In this document: one piece after another, positions 7,791 to 15,304 of the stretch
Numbering within the stretch: the stretch's first letter is position 1
How the letters are laid out: each line of letters opens with the position of its first letter
From: JBOGED01 sp050743625
GTDB lineage: Bacteria; Actinomycetota; Nitriliruptoria; Euzebyales; Egibacteraceae
Reading direction: 5' to 3'
Length of the DNA: 22,904 bases
Assembly (NCBI GenBank): GCA_050743625.1
Contig: JBOGED010000259.1
Coordinates: forward strand, 1-22,904
Position numbers and translations under genes: made by a program
Notes under the pieces: generated by a model
Seen by the model: the letters and a program-made list of their open reading frames with translations, nothing else
Told to the model about the DNA's origin: nothing
The model's database searches: none

Positions 7791-8792
7791 GTGACTGCTG
7801 GTGATGCTGGGCGGGGATCTACACCTCTCCTGTCGATCACGATGTACACACGAAATCGATCGCACTTGTTTGAGCGAGCGCTGGGCTCGATCGTCAGCGC
7901 CTGCCATCCAGTGTCGACGCACGTGGAGATCACGGTGTCCGACGGGTCCGACGACGACCGGACGGGGCGGATCGTCGAGCGACTGCTCGCTGGCTGGCCA
8001 GGCGGATACCGATATGTCTGGAACACCCCGCCGCTCGACATGGTCAACAACATGAATAGGGCGATCGAGCTGGCCAGCGGAGAGTGGATCCAACAACTCG
8101 GTGACGATGACTTCCTGCTCCCTACCGCCGGGCAGGTGATGGTCGATGCCATCAGGAAGGCGGGGCAGGATCGGCCAATCATGCTCTTCGGCGTCCACAT
8201 CGTCGACCTCGACGGTGTCGTCCGACGCCAACAGACGTTCCGTGGGACCCGCCACCTCGCCCCCAGGGAGGCATTACGCCAGCTGCTCGGCAACTCGTCC
8301 TTTGTCCGTGAGCCCGGAGTTCTCGTCCGCCGCTCCGTCTACGAGCGAGAGGGGTTGTTCGACAAGCGCGTCGGAAACCCCGCCGACATCGACATGTGGG
8401 TACGCCTGTTCTCTCGTTACGGGGTGACGTGCATGCCGTATTCGACGTGCGCGTACACGATTCACGAGGGCGCGTTGACGACCGGGATGTGGAACCCCGA
8501 GACGATCTGCACCTTCGACGAGATCTTCGACCGAGCGGTCGCCTCGGGGGTCGTGCCCGAGCACCGAGTCCGCCGCTGGCAGGCGGACTTCTTTCATCAG
8601 TTCATCCTCGCCGGCGCCTACCGTCACCTCGAGAAGGGTCGCCGGGCGGAGGCTCGGGAGGTGCTGAAGCTGTTTGACCTCCCCGCGGTGCGCAGACGTG
8701 GCCTGTCACCGAGATGGTTACCCGTGCGCATCGCCTTCGTCGCAGCGACCGCCGGAAGTCGCTTATCCCTGCGGTTTCTCACGCATGCGTGA
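7791..8792 (+). CDS. Family 2 glycosyltransferase
   Basis: A 333-aa GT-A type transferase. The N-terminus LLSITMYTRNRSHLFERAL and VSDGSDDDRTGRIV (about residues 49-62) form the nucleotide-binding half. The acidic metal-binding motif is QLGDDDFLLP (102-111). VLVRRSVYEREGLFDKRVGNPADIDMWVRL is the acceptor-side segment common in GT2 enzymes. I chose the GTG at 7791 because GGGGAAGGGGAG lies 5 bases upstream. An in-frame ATG at 7569 would add 74 low-complexity, non-homologous-looking residues. It is transcribed away from the exopolysaccharide operon and is followed by an aminotransferase gene. It probably adds a sugar to one of the glycans made here, but donor and acceptor are unknown. Its stop codon lies inside a long hairpin. 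Confidence 0.82.
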   Translation: MTAGDAGRGSTPLLSITMYTRNRSHLFERALGSIVSACHPVSTHVEITVSDGSDDDRTGRIVERLLAGWPGGYRYVWNTPPLDMVNNMNRAIELASGEWIQQLGDDDFLLPTAGQVMVDAIRKAGQDRPIMLFGVHIVDLDGVVRRQQTFRGTRHLAPREALRQLLGNSSFVREPGVLVRRSVYEREGLFDKRVGNPADIDMWVRLFSRYGVTCMPYSTCAYTIHEGALTTGMWNPETICTFDEIFDRAVASGVVPEHRVRRWQADFFHQFILAGAYRHLEKGRRAEAREVLKLFDLPAVRRRGLSPRWLPVRIAFVAATAGSRLSLRFLTHA

Positions 8793-8808
8793 GAACCGCA
8801 GGGATAAG
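8762..8808 (+). terminator. Long near-perfect hairpin across the glycosyltransferase stop codon
   Basis: The arms 8762-8785 and 8786-8808 pair over 23 bp with a single bulged T (in the TTT at 8775-8777), centred on GCATGC. The TGA stop (8790-8792) lies in the right arm. There is no U-tract, so it resembles the I-shaped terminators often described in actinobacteria. A protein-binding palindrome or mRNA-stabilising hairpin is also possible. Confidence 0.6.
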
Positions 8809-8839
8809 GGCCGACACTGAAGCAGGGAAAGGGACCGCC

Positions 8840-9784
8840 GTGGCGGTGACACTGCAGCGACCCAAGTGGGCGTACTACCGTGGCGCGGTGCGTCCCTACG
8901 AGGACGCCGTGCTCCACATCTCGACCGAAGCGGTGCACCGTGGCCTCAACGTGTTCGAGGGCATCAAAGGCTACTGGCAGCCCGACGGGACCTTCGCGCT
9001 GTTGGAGCTACAACGGCATTACGCCAGGCTCCTGCGCTCGGCGCGCCTGCTGCACATCCCTGTACCGGTGACCTTCCCCGTGTTCGAGCAGGCCTGTTTC
9101 GACCTTGTCCGTGTGCTCCTCGATCCGGCCAACGACCTGTGGGTACGTGCGACCTTGTACGTCACCGAAGGCCATTGGGGGGAGGACACGGTCGCCGACC
9201 TCGTGTTGACCGCCTTCCAGCAAGCCAAGCGAGAGCCGGCCGCCATCAACGTCGGCATAAGCACGTGGCTTCGCGCGACGGATCTCTCCCTACCCGCGCG
9301 GATCAAGACCAGCAGCAACTACCAGGTCGCACGCCTTGCCAGGATCGAAGGGCGTGACCGCGGCTGTGACGAGATGGTGCTGCTGAACCAATGGGGTCGT
9401 GTCGCCGAGTTCACCGGCTCGTGCCTCCTGATGGTCCGCGACGGCTGCGTCCTCACGCCACCGGCCTGGGAGGGAGCACTTGAGAGCATCACGGTCGACC
9501 TCGTGCGGCAGCTCTGCCCCAGCCTGGGCATCGACTTCGTCCAACGCCCGATCGAGCGCACGGAGCTGTGCATCGCCGACGGCCTCGCGCTGTGCGGCAC
9601 CCTCTCGGAGGTACAGCGCGTCCTCGCCCTCGACGGCCACCCACTCCCGCACCACCCCGCGCTCGACGCCCTCGCCCGCCGCTACCAGGACGCCATCCGC
9701 GGCCACGCCCCCCACCCCGACGTGACGCTCACCACGGTCCCCCAAGACACGCCGGTCGAGCCCAAGGCATACGTCTCGCACTAG
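8840..9784 (+). CDS. Class IV PLP aminotransferase, branched-chain type
   Basis: A 314-aa fold-type IV aminotransferase. HRGLNVFEGIKGY (33-45) matches the branched-chain aminotransferase N-terminal motif. Lys156 in RIKTSSNYQVARLA is the likely PLP Schiff-base lysine. GCDEMVLLNQWGRVAEFTGSCLLMV (175-199) corresponds to the conserved region holding Glu190, but with SC where BCATs commonly have SN/EN. GTLSEVQRV near the end aligns with the BCAT GTAAEVxPV motif. It may act on branched-chain amino acids, D-amino acids or a pathway-specific keto acid. The GTG at 8840 is preceded by AGGGAAAGGGA with 5-nt spacing; upstream in-frame codons would run into the hairpin. It could supply an amino acid for the adenylation enzyme of region 3, which is inference only. 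Confidence 0.82.
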   Translation: MAVTLQRPKWAYYRGAVRPYEDAVLHISTEAVHRGLNVFEGIKGYWQPDGTFALLELQRHYARLLRSARLLHIPVPVTFPVFEQACFDLVRVLLDPANDLWVRATLYVTEGHWGEDTVADLVLTAFQQAKREPAAINVGISTWLRATDLSLPARIKTSSNYQVARLARIEGRDRGCDEMVLLNQWGRVAEFTGSCLLMVRDGCVLTPPAWEGALESITVDLVRQLCPSLGIDFVQRPIERTELCIADGLALCGTLSEVQRVLALDGHPLPHHPALDALARRYQDAIRGHAPHPDVTLTTVPQDTPVEPKAYVSH

Positions 9785-9830
9785 AGTCCCTCATCATCGA
9801 CACCATCTCCGTCAACGTGCAGACTTGCTG

Positions 9831-9863
9831 CATAATCCGGATCGAAAATCCGGCAACGGAGGG
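9831..9863 (+). promoter_or_regulatory. rloA leader: -10-like site, repeated AATCCGG and ribosome binding site
   Basis: CATAAT (9831-9836) is a possible -10 element. AATCCGG occurs at 9834-9840 and 9847-9853, and CCGGAT (9837-9842) can pair with ATCCGG (9848-9853) in a small hairpin. ACGGAGGG (9856-9863) is the ribosome binding site for the ATG at 9869. The repeat could be an operator or a translational control hairpin. No good -35 element is visible. Confidence 0.3.
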
Positions 9864-9868
9864 TTCTG

Positions 9869-11224
9869 ATGCTGCGCAGCTTCCGGCTCGGCAACCACCG
9901 CTCGTTCCGAGACGAGCACGAGTTGCTGCTGATGCCGGTATACGAAAATGAAAAGGACGTCTCGACTGTCGCCGCCATATACGGCGCGAACGCATCGGGC
10001 AAGTCCAACCTCCTCGACGGCCTACAGTTCATGCGCGCCCTCATAGTTCGCTGGGGTTTACGTAAGCGAGGGGCTGACTCCGGGATTGCCCGCACACCGT
10101 TCCGACTGAGCCCAAGCTCCGAGTTGGAACCCTCCATCTTCGCTGTCGAGCTGGTACTCAACGGCGTGCGGCACACCTACGGGTTCTCCGCAGACGACGA
10201 GCGGGTGCATGAGGAGTGGCTGTACAGCTATCCGCTCGGGCGTCGCCGGGTGCTCTTCGAGCGCCATGGGCGCGACATTGACTTCGGCTCAACCGTTACG
10301 CAGCGTAGCAAAGCTGAAGTCGTGGAGAGCCTTCTGACCGAAAAGACGCTGTTCCTCAGCCTGTCTGCGAGGGTTGAACTGCCGGAGTATCGCTCGGTCT
10401 TCGAATGGTTCTACGAATCGCTTTTGTCACCCCGGATGAACGACTCGAGACCGATCCGGATCACAGATGAGCGTCTCGCTCGCTTCATCGATCGGTCGAA
10501 TGCCAACAGAGGCGCCTACCTGGAGTTAGCCCGAGCGGCAGACGTCGGTATCACTGACATCCAGGTGGAGTATGTCAGCGATCCTCTCGCAGCGGAGCGC
10601 GCGGCTGCACTCGCCGAACAGGCAGCAGCGCTGGAAGAAGAGCACGCTCGGATGAGCGACGAGCAAGCGGCAGCATTCGCACGTCGTGCGAATGCGGCGC
10701 GCGAGCGCGCGGCGATGGCGGAGCGCGAATCGCGACGGGCCACGCTGCTGTTATCTCACGGCACGGATAAGTCAGCGGCCTTTGGGCTGGCAGACGAGTC
10801 TGACGGTACCCGGCTGTGGCTTCACCTCTTACCCAGCCTGATCACCTGCCTAGCCGAGGGTAGGACAATGGTGATCGACGAGATCGATAGCAGCTTGCAC
10901 CCACTGTTGGTGCGCAAGCTGGTCGGCATGTTTCGTTCGCCCGAGACCAACCCGAACCACGCGCAGCTGATCTTCACGACGCATGACGCGTTCCTCCTCG
11001 CGCCGATTGCCGGCGAGCCTGGCGTCGATCGGGATCAGGTGTGGTTCGTGGAGAAACAGCCGGACGGCTCTTCCACGCTCTACCCACTCACTGACTTCAA
11101 GCCCCGCAACGAGCACAACCTCGCACGGAGATACCTCGGCGGCTCGTACGGTGCCATTCCCTTCCTCGACGACCTCGACTCGCTCCACATCCCGGAAGCG
11201 TCCCACGGTGACGACGCCGAATGA
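9869..11224 (+). CDS. rloA: RloA/AbiLi-like AAA family ATPase
   Basis: A 451-aa ABC/SMC-type ATPase of the AAA_15 group, the partner of RloB/AbiLii in putative anti-phage systems. Walker A is GANASGKS (39-46). A coiled-coil insertion rich in Ala, Glu and Arg spans about 241-292. The signature-like ESDGTRLWLHLLP (310-322) leads to Walker B VIDEID (335-340), and TTHD (370-373) supplies the switch histidine. The C-terminal NLARRYLGGSYGAIP (417-431) is typical of RloA relatives. All ATPase motifs are present, so it should be functional. The ATG at 9869 follows GGAGG with good spacing. Its stop overlaps the rloB start in an ATGA. It contains four TTA leucine codons (L64, L220, L295, L321), unlike the adjacent genes, suggesting acquisition by transfer. 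The trigger is unknown. Confidence 0.85.
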   Translation: MLRSFRLGNHRSFRDEHELLLMPVYENEKDVSTVAAIYGANASGKSNLLDGLQFMRALIVRWGLRKRGADSGIARTPFRLSPSSELEPSIFAVELVLNGVRHTYGFSADDERVHEEWLYSYPLGRRRVLFERHGRDIDFGSTVTQRSKAEVVESLLTEKTLFLSLSARVELPEYRSVFEWFYESLLSPRMNDSRPIRITDERLARFIDRSNANRGAYLELARAADVGITDIQVEYVSDPLAAERAAALAEQAAALEEEHARMSDEQAAAFARRANAARERAAMAERESRRATLLLSHGTDKSAAFGLADESDGTRLWLHLLPSLITCLAEGRTMVIDEIDSSLHPLLVRKLVGMFRSPETNPNHAQLIFTTHDAFLLAPIAGEPGVDRDQVWFVEKQPDGSSTLYPLTDFKPRNEHNLARRYLGGSYGAIPFLDDLDSLHIPEASHGDDAE

Positions 11225-11811
11225 CGCGACGCGAGAACGTCAGCCGGCGCAGCCTTGCTCACCGTGAGCCGAAGGTCCGCATCCTGATTGTGTGTGGAGG
11301 CCTACGCACCGAACCCGACTACTTCAACGAGTTGAAGAAGCACCTACGTAACCCCGCCGTGACGGTGCGCGTCAAGGCGCGGGGACGGGCGCCGGAGAAC
11401 CTCGTCCAGTACGCGTGCTCTTCCCATGTGGCCGGCGCCGACGAGTTCGATCAGGTCTGGTGCGTGGTCGATGTCGACGAGTTCCCGCTCGACAAGACAA
11501 CTCGTGACGCGGCCCAGCGAGACATCCGCCTCGCCGTGTCGAACCCGTGCTTCGAGCTGTGGCTCCTGCTGCATCGCTGTGACTGGCACAAGCCGCTCGT
11601 CGATGCGAAGGCAGCACACCGCGAGCTCGAGCGGTACGTCGCCACCTACGACAAGGACCGGCTCCGCTTCAGCGACTTCGTCTCAGGCGTCGAGGACGCC
11701 GTAAGACGTGGAGAGCAGCTCGACTCGACCGGGTGCGACCATCACACGAACCCTTCCAGCGGGGTGTGGAAGCTTGTTCAGTTGATGCGCTATTCGCCGC
11801 GTGGGGTGTAG
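11221..11811 (+). CDS. rloB: RloB/AbiLii-like Toprim-family protein, catalytic Glu replaced
   Basis: The 196-aa partner of RloA; the family is thought to be a Toprim-like nuclease effector. The N-terminal motif, usually CEGxxTE, reads CGGLRTE here (residues 25-31). Gly26 (codon GGA, 11296-11298) therefore stands where the acidic Toprim glutamate is expected. The second motif VVDVDEF keeps Asp84 and Asp86. SNPCFELWLLLH (107-118) and NPSSGVWKLVQ (177-187) are strong RloB family hallmarks. The gene starts inside an ATGA overlap with rloA. Its last 22 bases overlap, tail to tail, the end of the oxygenase gene on the other strand. Possible readings are an inactive effector, a degenerating system, a regulatory variant, or a sequence error at one base. 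Confidence 0.83.
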   Translation: MTRRENVSRRSLAHREPKVRILIVCGGLRTEPDYFNELKKHLRNPAVTVRVKARGRAPENLVQYACSSHVAGADEFDQVWCVVDVDEFPLDKTTRDAAQRDIRLAVSNPCFELWLLLHRCDWHKPLVDAKAAHRELERYVATYDKDRLRFSDFVSGVEDAVRRGEQLDSTGCDHHTNPSSGVWKLVQLMRYSPRGV

Positions 11812-12713
11812 ATCAGGACGCCGTCATTCGCGGTGTCGTCGTCGTACATGGCGACGACGTCCGGGGGGAGGCGCGAGGTGAGGTCGGCGGCGCGGAGGTA
11901 GTCGCGCAGGGTGGTGCCGGTGCAGCGGGAGTCGACGTTTGGCGCGCCCCTGCGCGCCCGCAGGTCGGCGAGGTGAGCGGTGCGGAAGTCCATGCTGTAG
12001 CGGGCCAGGCCGGAGGTGTTCGGTACGGTCTCGTGGAGCTGCGCGCCGGAGAACAGGATCAGCCCACCGGGAGGGCAGACCAGGCGGGTCTGCGGCTCAC
12101 GGTCAATGGGCTCGAGAGGCTTCGGCTGCTTGCGTGTGTCGGTCTTGACGTGGTTCGCGGCGGTGGCCCGGCTCTCGGCGTTCCACCGGTAGTAGTTGTA
12201 GATCTCGGAGTCGTTGGGCACCGGAACCGAGAAGTAGCGCGGGTGAAACGCCAGGCAGTTGCTGGGGAGGATGCCGTAGACGGGCAGCCACCAGTTCAGC
12301 TGGCAGTACGGCGCCGAGTACCAAGTGTCCCGATGCGGATGGAACGCGTAGGCGATACCGGCGGTGAGATAGTCGGCCGGATAGGCCGACCGCATCCGCG
12401 GAAGATCGAAGAACGTCTGATCCAGGTCACAGCCCAGATCGTCGATGACATCCCGCGCCAGCAACCGGGTTCGCGGATGATGGATGAACGCGGGCTTCAG
12501 GCTCGCAAGGATCTCCACGCACGCGCCGACGGGCAGGTCATGATGAGCCAGGCGCGGATCGCGGGGCGCGAACGCCTCTTCGACCAGCACGCGCATGTGA
12601 TCGCACAACGCGATGGTTGATGGCCGGGGTGAGAAGACGAACAGCGCGCCCTCGTACAGGGCGGGACGGCGATCGTCGTCCGACATCCCTGAGTCGAAGA
12701 ACACCGTGGCCAT
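11790..12713 (-). CDS. 2-oxoglutarate/Fe(II)-dependent oxygenase (phytanoyl-CoA dioxygenase-like)
   Basis: A 307-aa double-stranded beta-helix oxygenase that would hydroxylate or otherwise oxidise a small substrate using O2 and 2-oxoglutarate. The metal triad is visible as His127 and Asp129 in FHPHRDTW, with distal His227 in GAQLHETVPN. Arg238 (GLARYSMDFRT) is placed to bind the 2-oxoglutarate carboxylate. QLNWWLPVYG after the HxD motif fits the sugar- and natural-product-type oxygenases. I chose the ATG at 12713, 7 bases after the SDR stop, with GAGG about 6 bases upstream. Longer readings add a basic, low-complexity stretch that is the SDR gene in another frame. It is the last gene of the 11-gene operon and overlaps rloB by 22 bases tail to tail. 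Confidence 0.78.
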   Translation of the reverse strand: MATVFFDSGMSDDDRRPALYEGALFVFSPRPSTIALCDHMRVLVEEAFAPRDPRLAHHDLPVGACVEILASLKPAFIHHPRTRLLARDVIDDLGCDLDQTFFDLPRMRSAYPADYLTAGIAYAFHPHRDTWYSAPYCQLNWWLPVYGILPSNCLAFHPRYFSVPVPNDSEIYNYYRWNAESRATAANHVKTDTRKQPKPLEPIDREPQTRLVCPPGGLILFSGAQLHETVPNTSGLARYSMDFRTAHLADLRARRGAPNVDSRCTGTTLRDYLRAADLTSRLPPDVVAMYDDDTANDGVLIYTPRGE

Positions 12714-12720
12714 CCCAGCC

Positions 12721-13791
12721 TCATAGATCCTGCGACGCAGACGCAGACGCAGACGCCGCGGCTTCGGCGAAACGTAGGCGCGAGTCGAGGGTGCCGTGGG
12801 CGAGGAGCTGGCGGATATGGGCGATCCGCTGGTACCGAGGGCCCTCGAACTCCTCGGCAACGAGACCCAACGCTTGGTAAGCCCCATACAGCTCTGCCGC
12901 GCCAAGCCGCGGATCCCACGTCAGCGCAAAGCCGAGGACGTCAGCGGCCTTGTCACAGTTCACCCGATAATTGCGCGCGTCAGGCGAGGCCCCCTCGGCG
13001 AACCCCACTCGCGAGCCGGGGACCGTCTCGGCGACGATCTCCGCAAGCTCGCGCATCTGATAGTTCTGCTCGGTGGCCCCGATGTTGAAGGCCTCGTTGT
13101 GGACGAGCGCTCTTGGCGCGTCGAGTACCGCGAGGAACGCGCGGGAGATGTCGTCGATGTGGATGATCGGGCGCCAGGGCGAGCCGTCACTGCGGAGCAG
13201 TACCTCACCGGAGGTGTACGCCCACGCGACCAGATTGTTCAGCACGATGTCGAACCGCATGCGCGGCGAGACGCCGTACGCGGTCGCGTTGCGCAGGTAG
13301 GTCGGGCTGAAATCGTCGTCAGCAAGTGGAGCGACGTCGCGTTCCACAAGCACCTTCGACCTCCCATAGGGCGTCACCGGGTGCAGCTGTGCCTCCTCGT
13401 CGAGCAGGGACTCGCCCCCCGCGGCACCGTAGTTACTGCAAGAGGACGAGAACACGAAGCGCTCGACGCCCGCTTCCCTCGCGAGGCGAGCGAGGCGGAC
13501 CGAGGCGTGGTGGTTGATCTCGAAGGTGAGGTCTGGGTCCAGGTCGCCGAGTGGGTCGTTCGACAGCGCGGCGAGATGCAGCACGGCGTCGACGCCCTCC
13601 AAGTCGCCGCGCGACACGTCCCGGACGTCCCGCGCGACGATCGGCACGCGCGCGACCGCGGCCTCGTCGCCGTACGTGCAACCCCGGTACAGGTCGCTGT
13701 CCACCCCGACGACCGAATGTCCACGAGCGAGCAGCAGCGGAACGAGCTTCGTGCCGATGTAGCCCAGATGACCAGTCACAAGTACTCTCAT
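12721..13791 (-). CDS. NAD(P)-dependent nucleotide-sugar epimerase/dehydratase (SDR)
   Basis: A 356-aa extended SDR. The cofactor motif is TGHLGYIG (6-13), the active-site serine region FSSSCSNYG (114-122) and the catalytic Tyr142-x3-Lys146 in TPYGRSK. HIDDISRAFLAVLDAP and NEAFNIGATEQNYQMRELAEIV are standard sugar-nucleotide epimerase C-terminal elements. It probably epimerises, reduces or dehydrates the nucleotide sugar made by the neighbouring cytidylyltransferase and C-methyltransferase. It does not show the motifs I would expect of CDP-glucose 4,6-dehydratase. The ATG at 13791 has GGAGGG 5 bases upstream, which excludes longer upstream readings. The C-terminus ends in an Ala-Ser repeat encoded by a hexanucleotide repeat. 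Confidence 0.83.
   Translation of the reverse strand: MRVLVTGHLGYIGTKLVPLLLARGHSVVGVDSDLYRGCTYGDEAAVARVPIVARDVRDVSRGDLEGVDAVLHLAALSNDPLGDLDPDLTFEINHHASVRLARLAREAGVERFVFSSSCSNYGAAGGESLLDEEAQLHPVTPYGRSKVLVERDVAPLADDDFSPTYLRNATAYGVSPRMRFDIVLNNLVAWAYTSGEVLLRSDGSPWRPIIHIDDISRAFLAVLDAPRALVHNEAFNIGATEQNYQMRELAEIVAETVPGSRVGFAEGASPDARNYRVNCDKAADVLGFALTWDPRLGAAELYGAYQALGLVAEEFEGPRYQRIAHIRQLLAHGTLDSRLRFAEAAASASASASQDL
12734..12757. repeat. Hexanucleotide tandem repeat (GACGCA)3 GACGCC
   Basis: Three exact copies of GACGCA (12734-12751) and one copy with a final change (12752-12757) lie at the 3' end of the SDR gene. They encode the ASASASAS tail. Because the unit is 6 bases, copy-number change would alter tail length without shifting frame. 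Confidence 0.75.
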
Positions 13792-13825
13792 AGGATCCCT
13801 CCGTGATGGGACTCGCGCTTCGCGC

Positions 13826-14482
13826 TCATGACAACACCATCTTTCTGGAGTAGAAGCCCTCGGCGTACCTCGTGGGTGAGCTCGCCTCCAGGCCGCGGAG
13901 CCGTAACACGGCCCAGAAGAGGTCAGCGTCGAACCAGGTGCGCCTGTGCTGGCTCGGAAACCCCTTGAGGAGTAGCTCGATCTTGCGGGCAGCGATCGAG
14001 CGATCGAGAGGCACGAAGAGGTTCGGCGCGCCGAGATCGCCCTCATACTTGGGAATCTCGTACTCGAGGATGAGATGGTCCCGGAAGGTGTTCCAGGTCA
14101 GCTCGGCGATAAGCCGATGATCCTGATGGGCGTCCTGGCGCCGATGCGTGAAGATGACGTCGGGAGCGACCGCACCTTTGAGCTCCTCGAAGCTCTCCTT
14201 GATCGCGCTCGACGATCCAGGAAAGAAGCCGTCCCGGAAGCCCTTGACGTCGACCCGTTGCTCCTCGACACCTTCGAGAAAGGCCTTCGCGCTGGACCGC
14301 GCCTCTTCCGCCCGCTCCCGAGACCCGCTGAACACGACCCAGACGACCGACCGCGGCTGGTACTGCTCGGTGATCTTCAGGATCGCTCCGCCGCAGCCGA
14401 TCTCGATGTCGTCCGGATGAGCGCCCAGCGCGAGGATCTGCCGGACCGGTCGATCCGCCGTTCCGAGGGCAACAGGGAACAT
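13826..14482 (-). CDS. PIG-L/LmbE family deacetylase
   Basis: A 218-aa zinc-dependent N-deacetylase-type protein. The family motif AHPDDIEIGCGG (21-32) gives the zinc ligands His22 and Asp25 and the catalytic Asp24. HQDH (119-122) supplies the third ligand, and GxFxSRExRxEEA-like SGSRERAEEARSSA follows. The family removes N-acetyl groups from GlcNAc-type sugars, as in mycothiol, GPI and teicoplanin pathways. Here it most likely frees an amino group on a nucleotide-linked or lipid-linked sugar, giving an acceptor for acylation by the upstream adenylation, carrier, GNAT or formyltransferase enzymes. That last step is inference. The ATG at 14482 lies 9 bases after the cytidylyltransferase stop. 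The downstream SDR starts 34 bases later. Confidence 0.85.
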   Translation of the reverse strand: MFPVALGTADRPVRQILALGAHPDDIEIGCGGAILKITEQYQPRSVVWVVFSGSRERAEEARSSAKAFLEGVEEQRVDVKGFRDGFFPGSSSAIKESFEELKGAVAPDVIFTHRRQDAHQDHRLIAELTWNTFRDHLILEYEIPKYEGDLGAPNLFVPLDRSIAARKIELLLKGFPSQHRRTWFDADLFWAVLRLRGLEASSPTRYAEGFYSRKMVLS

Positions 14483-14491
14483 CGGCAGCTT

Positions 14492-15304
14492 CTACCCGAA
14501 GCGGCCCGCGAGCGACATCGGCGGACGGGCGGTGCGCCAGATCGCCCACGGTGGCCGTCCCGTGGCGGCGAGGGCCTCCAGCTCCTGCCGCTCCCGCAGC
14601 GTGTCCATTGGCGCCCAGAAACCCCGGTAGGGGTAGGTGATCAGCAGCTGCTTGTCGATGAGACGCTGGAATGGTTCCTCGACGAGCTCCTCTCCAGCGG
14701 CGATGTAATCGAAGACCTTCTGGCGCAGGATGAAGTAGCCTCCATTGATCCAAAGAGGGGATTCGCGCACGCTCTCGACCGAGGTGACGACCCCATCCTC
14801 GCGTTGCTCGATGAAGTGCAAGGGATAGGGCGGCGGCACGCTCACGAACGAGGCGATCTTGTCACGCGCTCGGAAGTCGTCGACGAAGTCGCTCAATGGC
14901 GCGTCCGTCAGGCAGTCACCATAGCTTGCGAGAAAGACCTCCTCACCAGCGAGGTAATGTTGCACGGCTTTTAACCGTTCGCCGATGTTCGCGCGGAGTC
15001 CAGTGTCGAGAAAGGTGATACGCCAGTCATGAATGTCGCTGGACAGCAACTCCATGTTCCGCCCACCCCTTCTCAACACGAAGTCGTTTGTCACCGCCTC
15101 GTTGTAGTTGAGAAAGAACTCCTTTATGACGCTCGCCTTATAGCCGAGGCAGAGCACGAAATCTTTGTGCCCGTAGTGGGCGTAGTACTTCATAATGTGC
15201 CAGAGGATCGGGCGATCACCGATCGTCACCATCGGCTTAGGGACAGCGCCGGTGTGCTCGCGCAGCCTCATGCCCAGACCTCCGCAAAAAAGCACGACCT
15301 TCAC
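14492..15304 (-). CDS. rfbF: Glucose-1-phosphate cytidylyltransferase-like nucleotidyltransferase
   Basis: A 270-aa nucleotidyltransferase that should make CDP-glucose from CTP and glucose-1-phosphate, the first step to CDP-linked deoxysugars. The N-terminus VVLFCGGLGMRLREHT, then PKPMVTIGDRPILWHIMKYYAHYG, closely follows RfbF-type enzymes. YGDCLTDAPLSDF gives the metal-binding Asp, and ESPLWINGGYFI and GFWAPMDTLRERQELE are also conserved. The GTG start at 15304 overlaps the C-methyltransferase stop in GTGA. No gene for the next usual step, CDP-glucose 4,6-dehydratase, is seen in this window. It may lie outside, or a different sugar may be used. The nucleotide preference (CTP) is inferred from family resemblance only. 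Confidence 0.87.
   Translation of the reverse strand: MKVVLFCGGLGMRLREHTGAVPKPMVTIGDRPILWHIMKYYAHYGHKDFVLCLGYKASVIKEFFLNYNEAVTNDFVLRRGGRNMELLSSDIHDWRITFLDTGLRANIGERLKAVQHYLAGEEVFLASYGDCLTDAPLSDFVDDFRARDKIASFVSVPPPYPLHFIEQREDGVVTSVESVRESPLWINGGYFILRQKVFDYIAAGEELVEEPFQRLIDKQLLITYPYRGFWAPMDTLRERQELEALAATGRPPWAIWRTARPPMSLAGRFG

Noticed and set aside
8762..8808. Hairpin considered as insertion-sequence end or attachment site
   Set aside because: No transposase or integrase is nearby and no second copy was seen in the window; a terminator-like role fits better.
12796..13806. A 336-codon open frame on the plus strand
   Set aside because: It is antisense to the SDR gene with intact TGHLGYIG and YxxxK motifs, and its own translation has no recognisable domain.
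13792..14046. N-terminal extension of the SDR gene
   Set aside because: It overlaps the end of the PIG-L gene in another frame, and the Rossmann motif begins right after the ATG at 13791, which has a good GGAGGG site.
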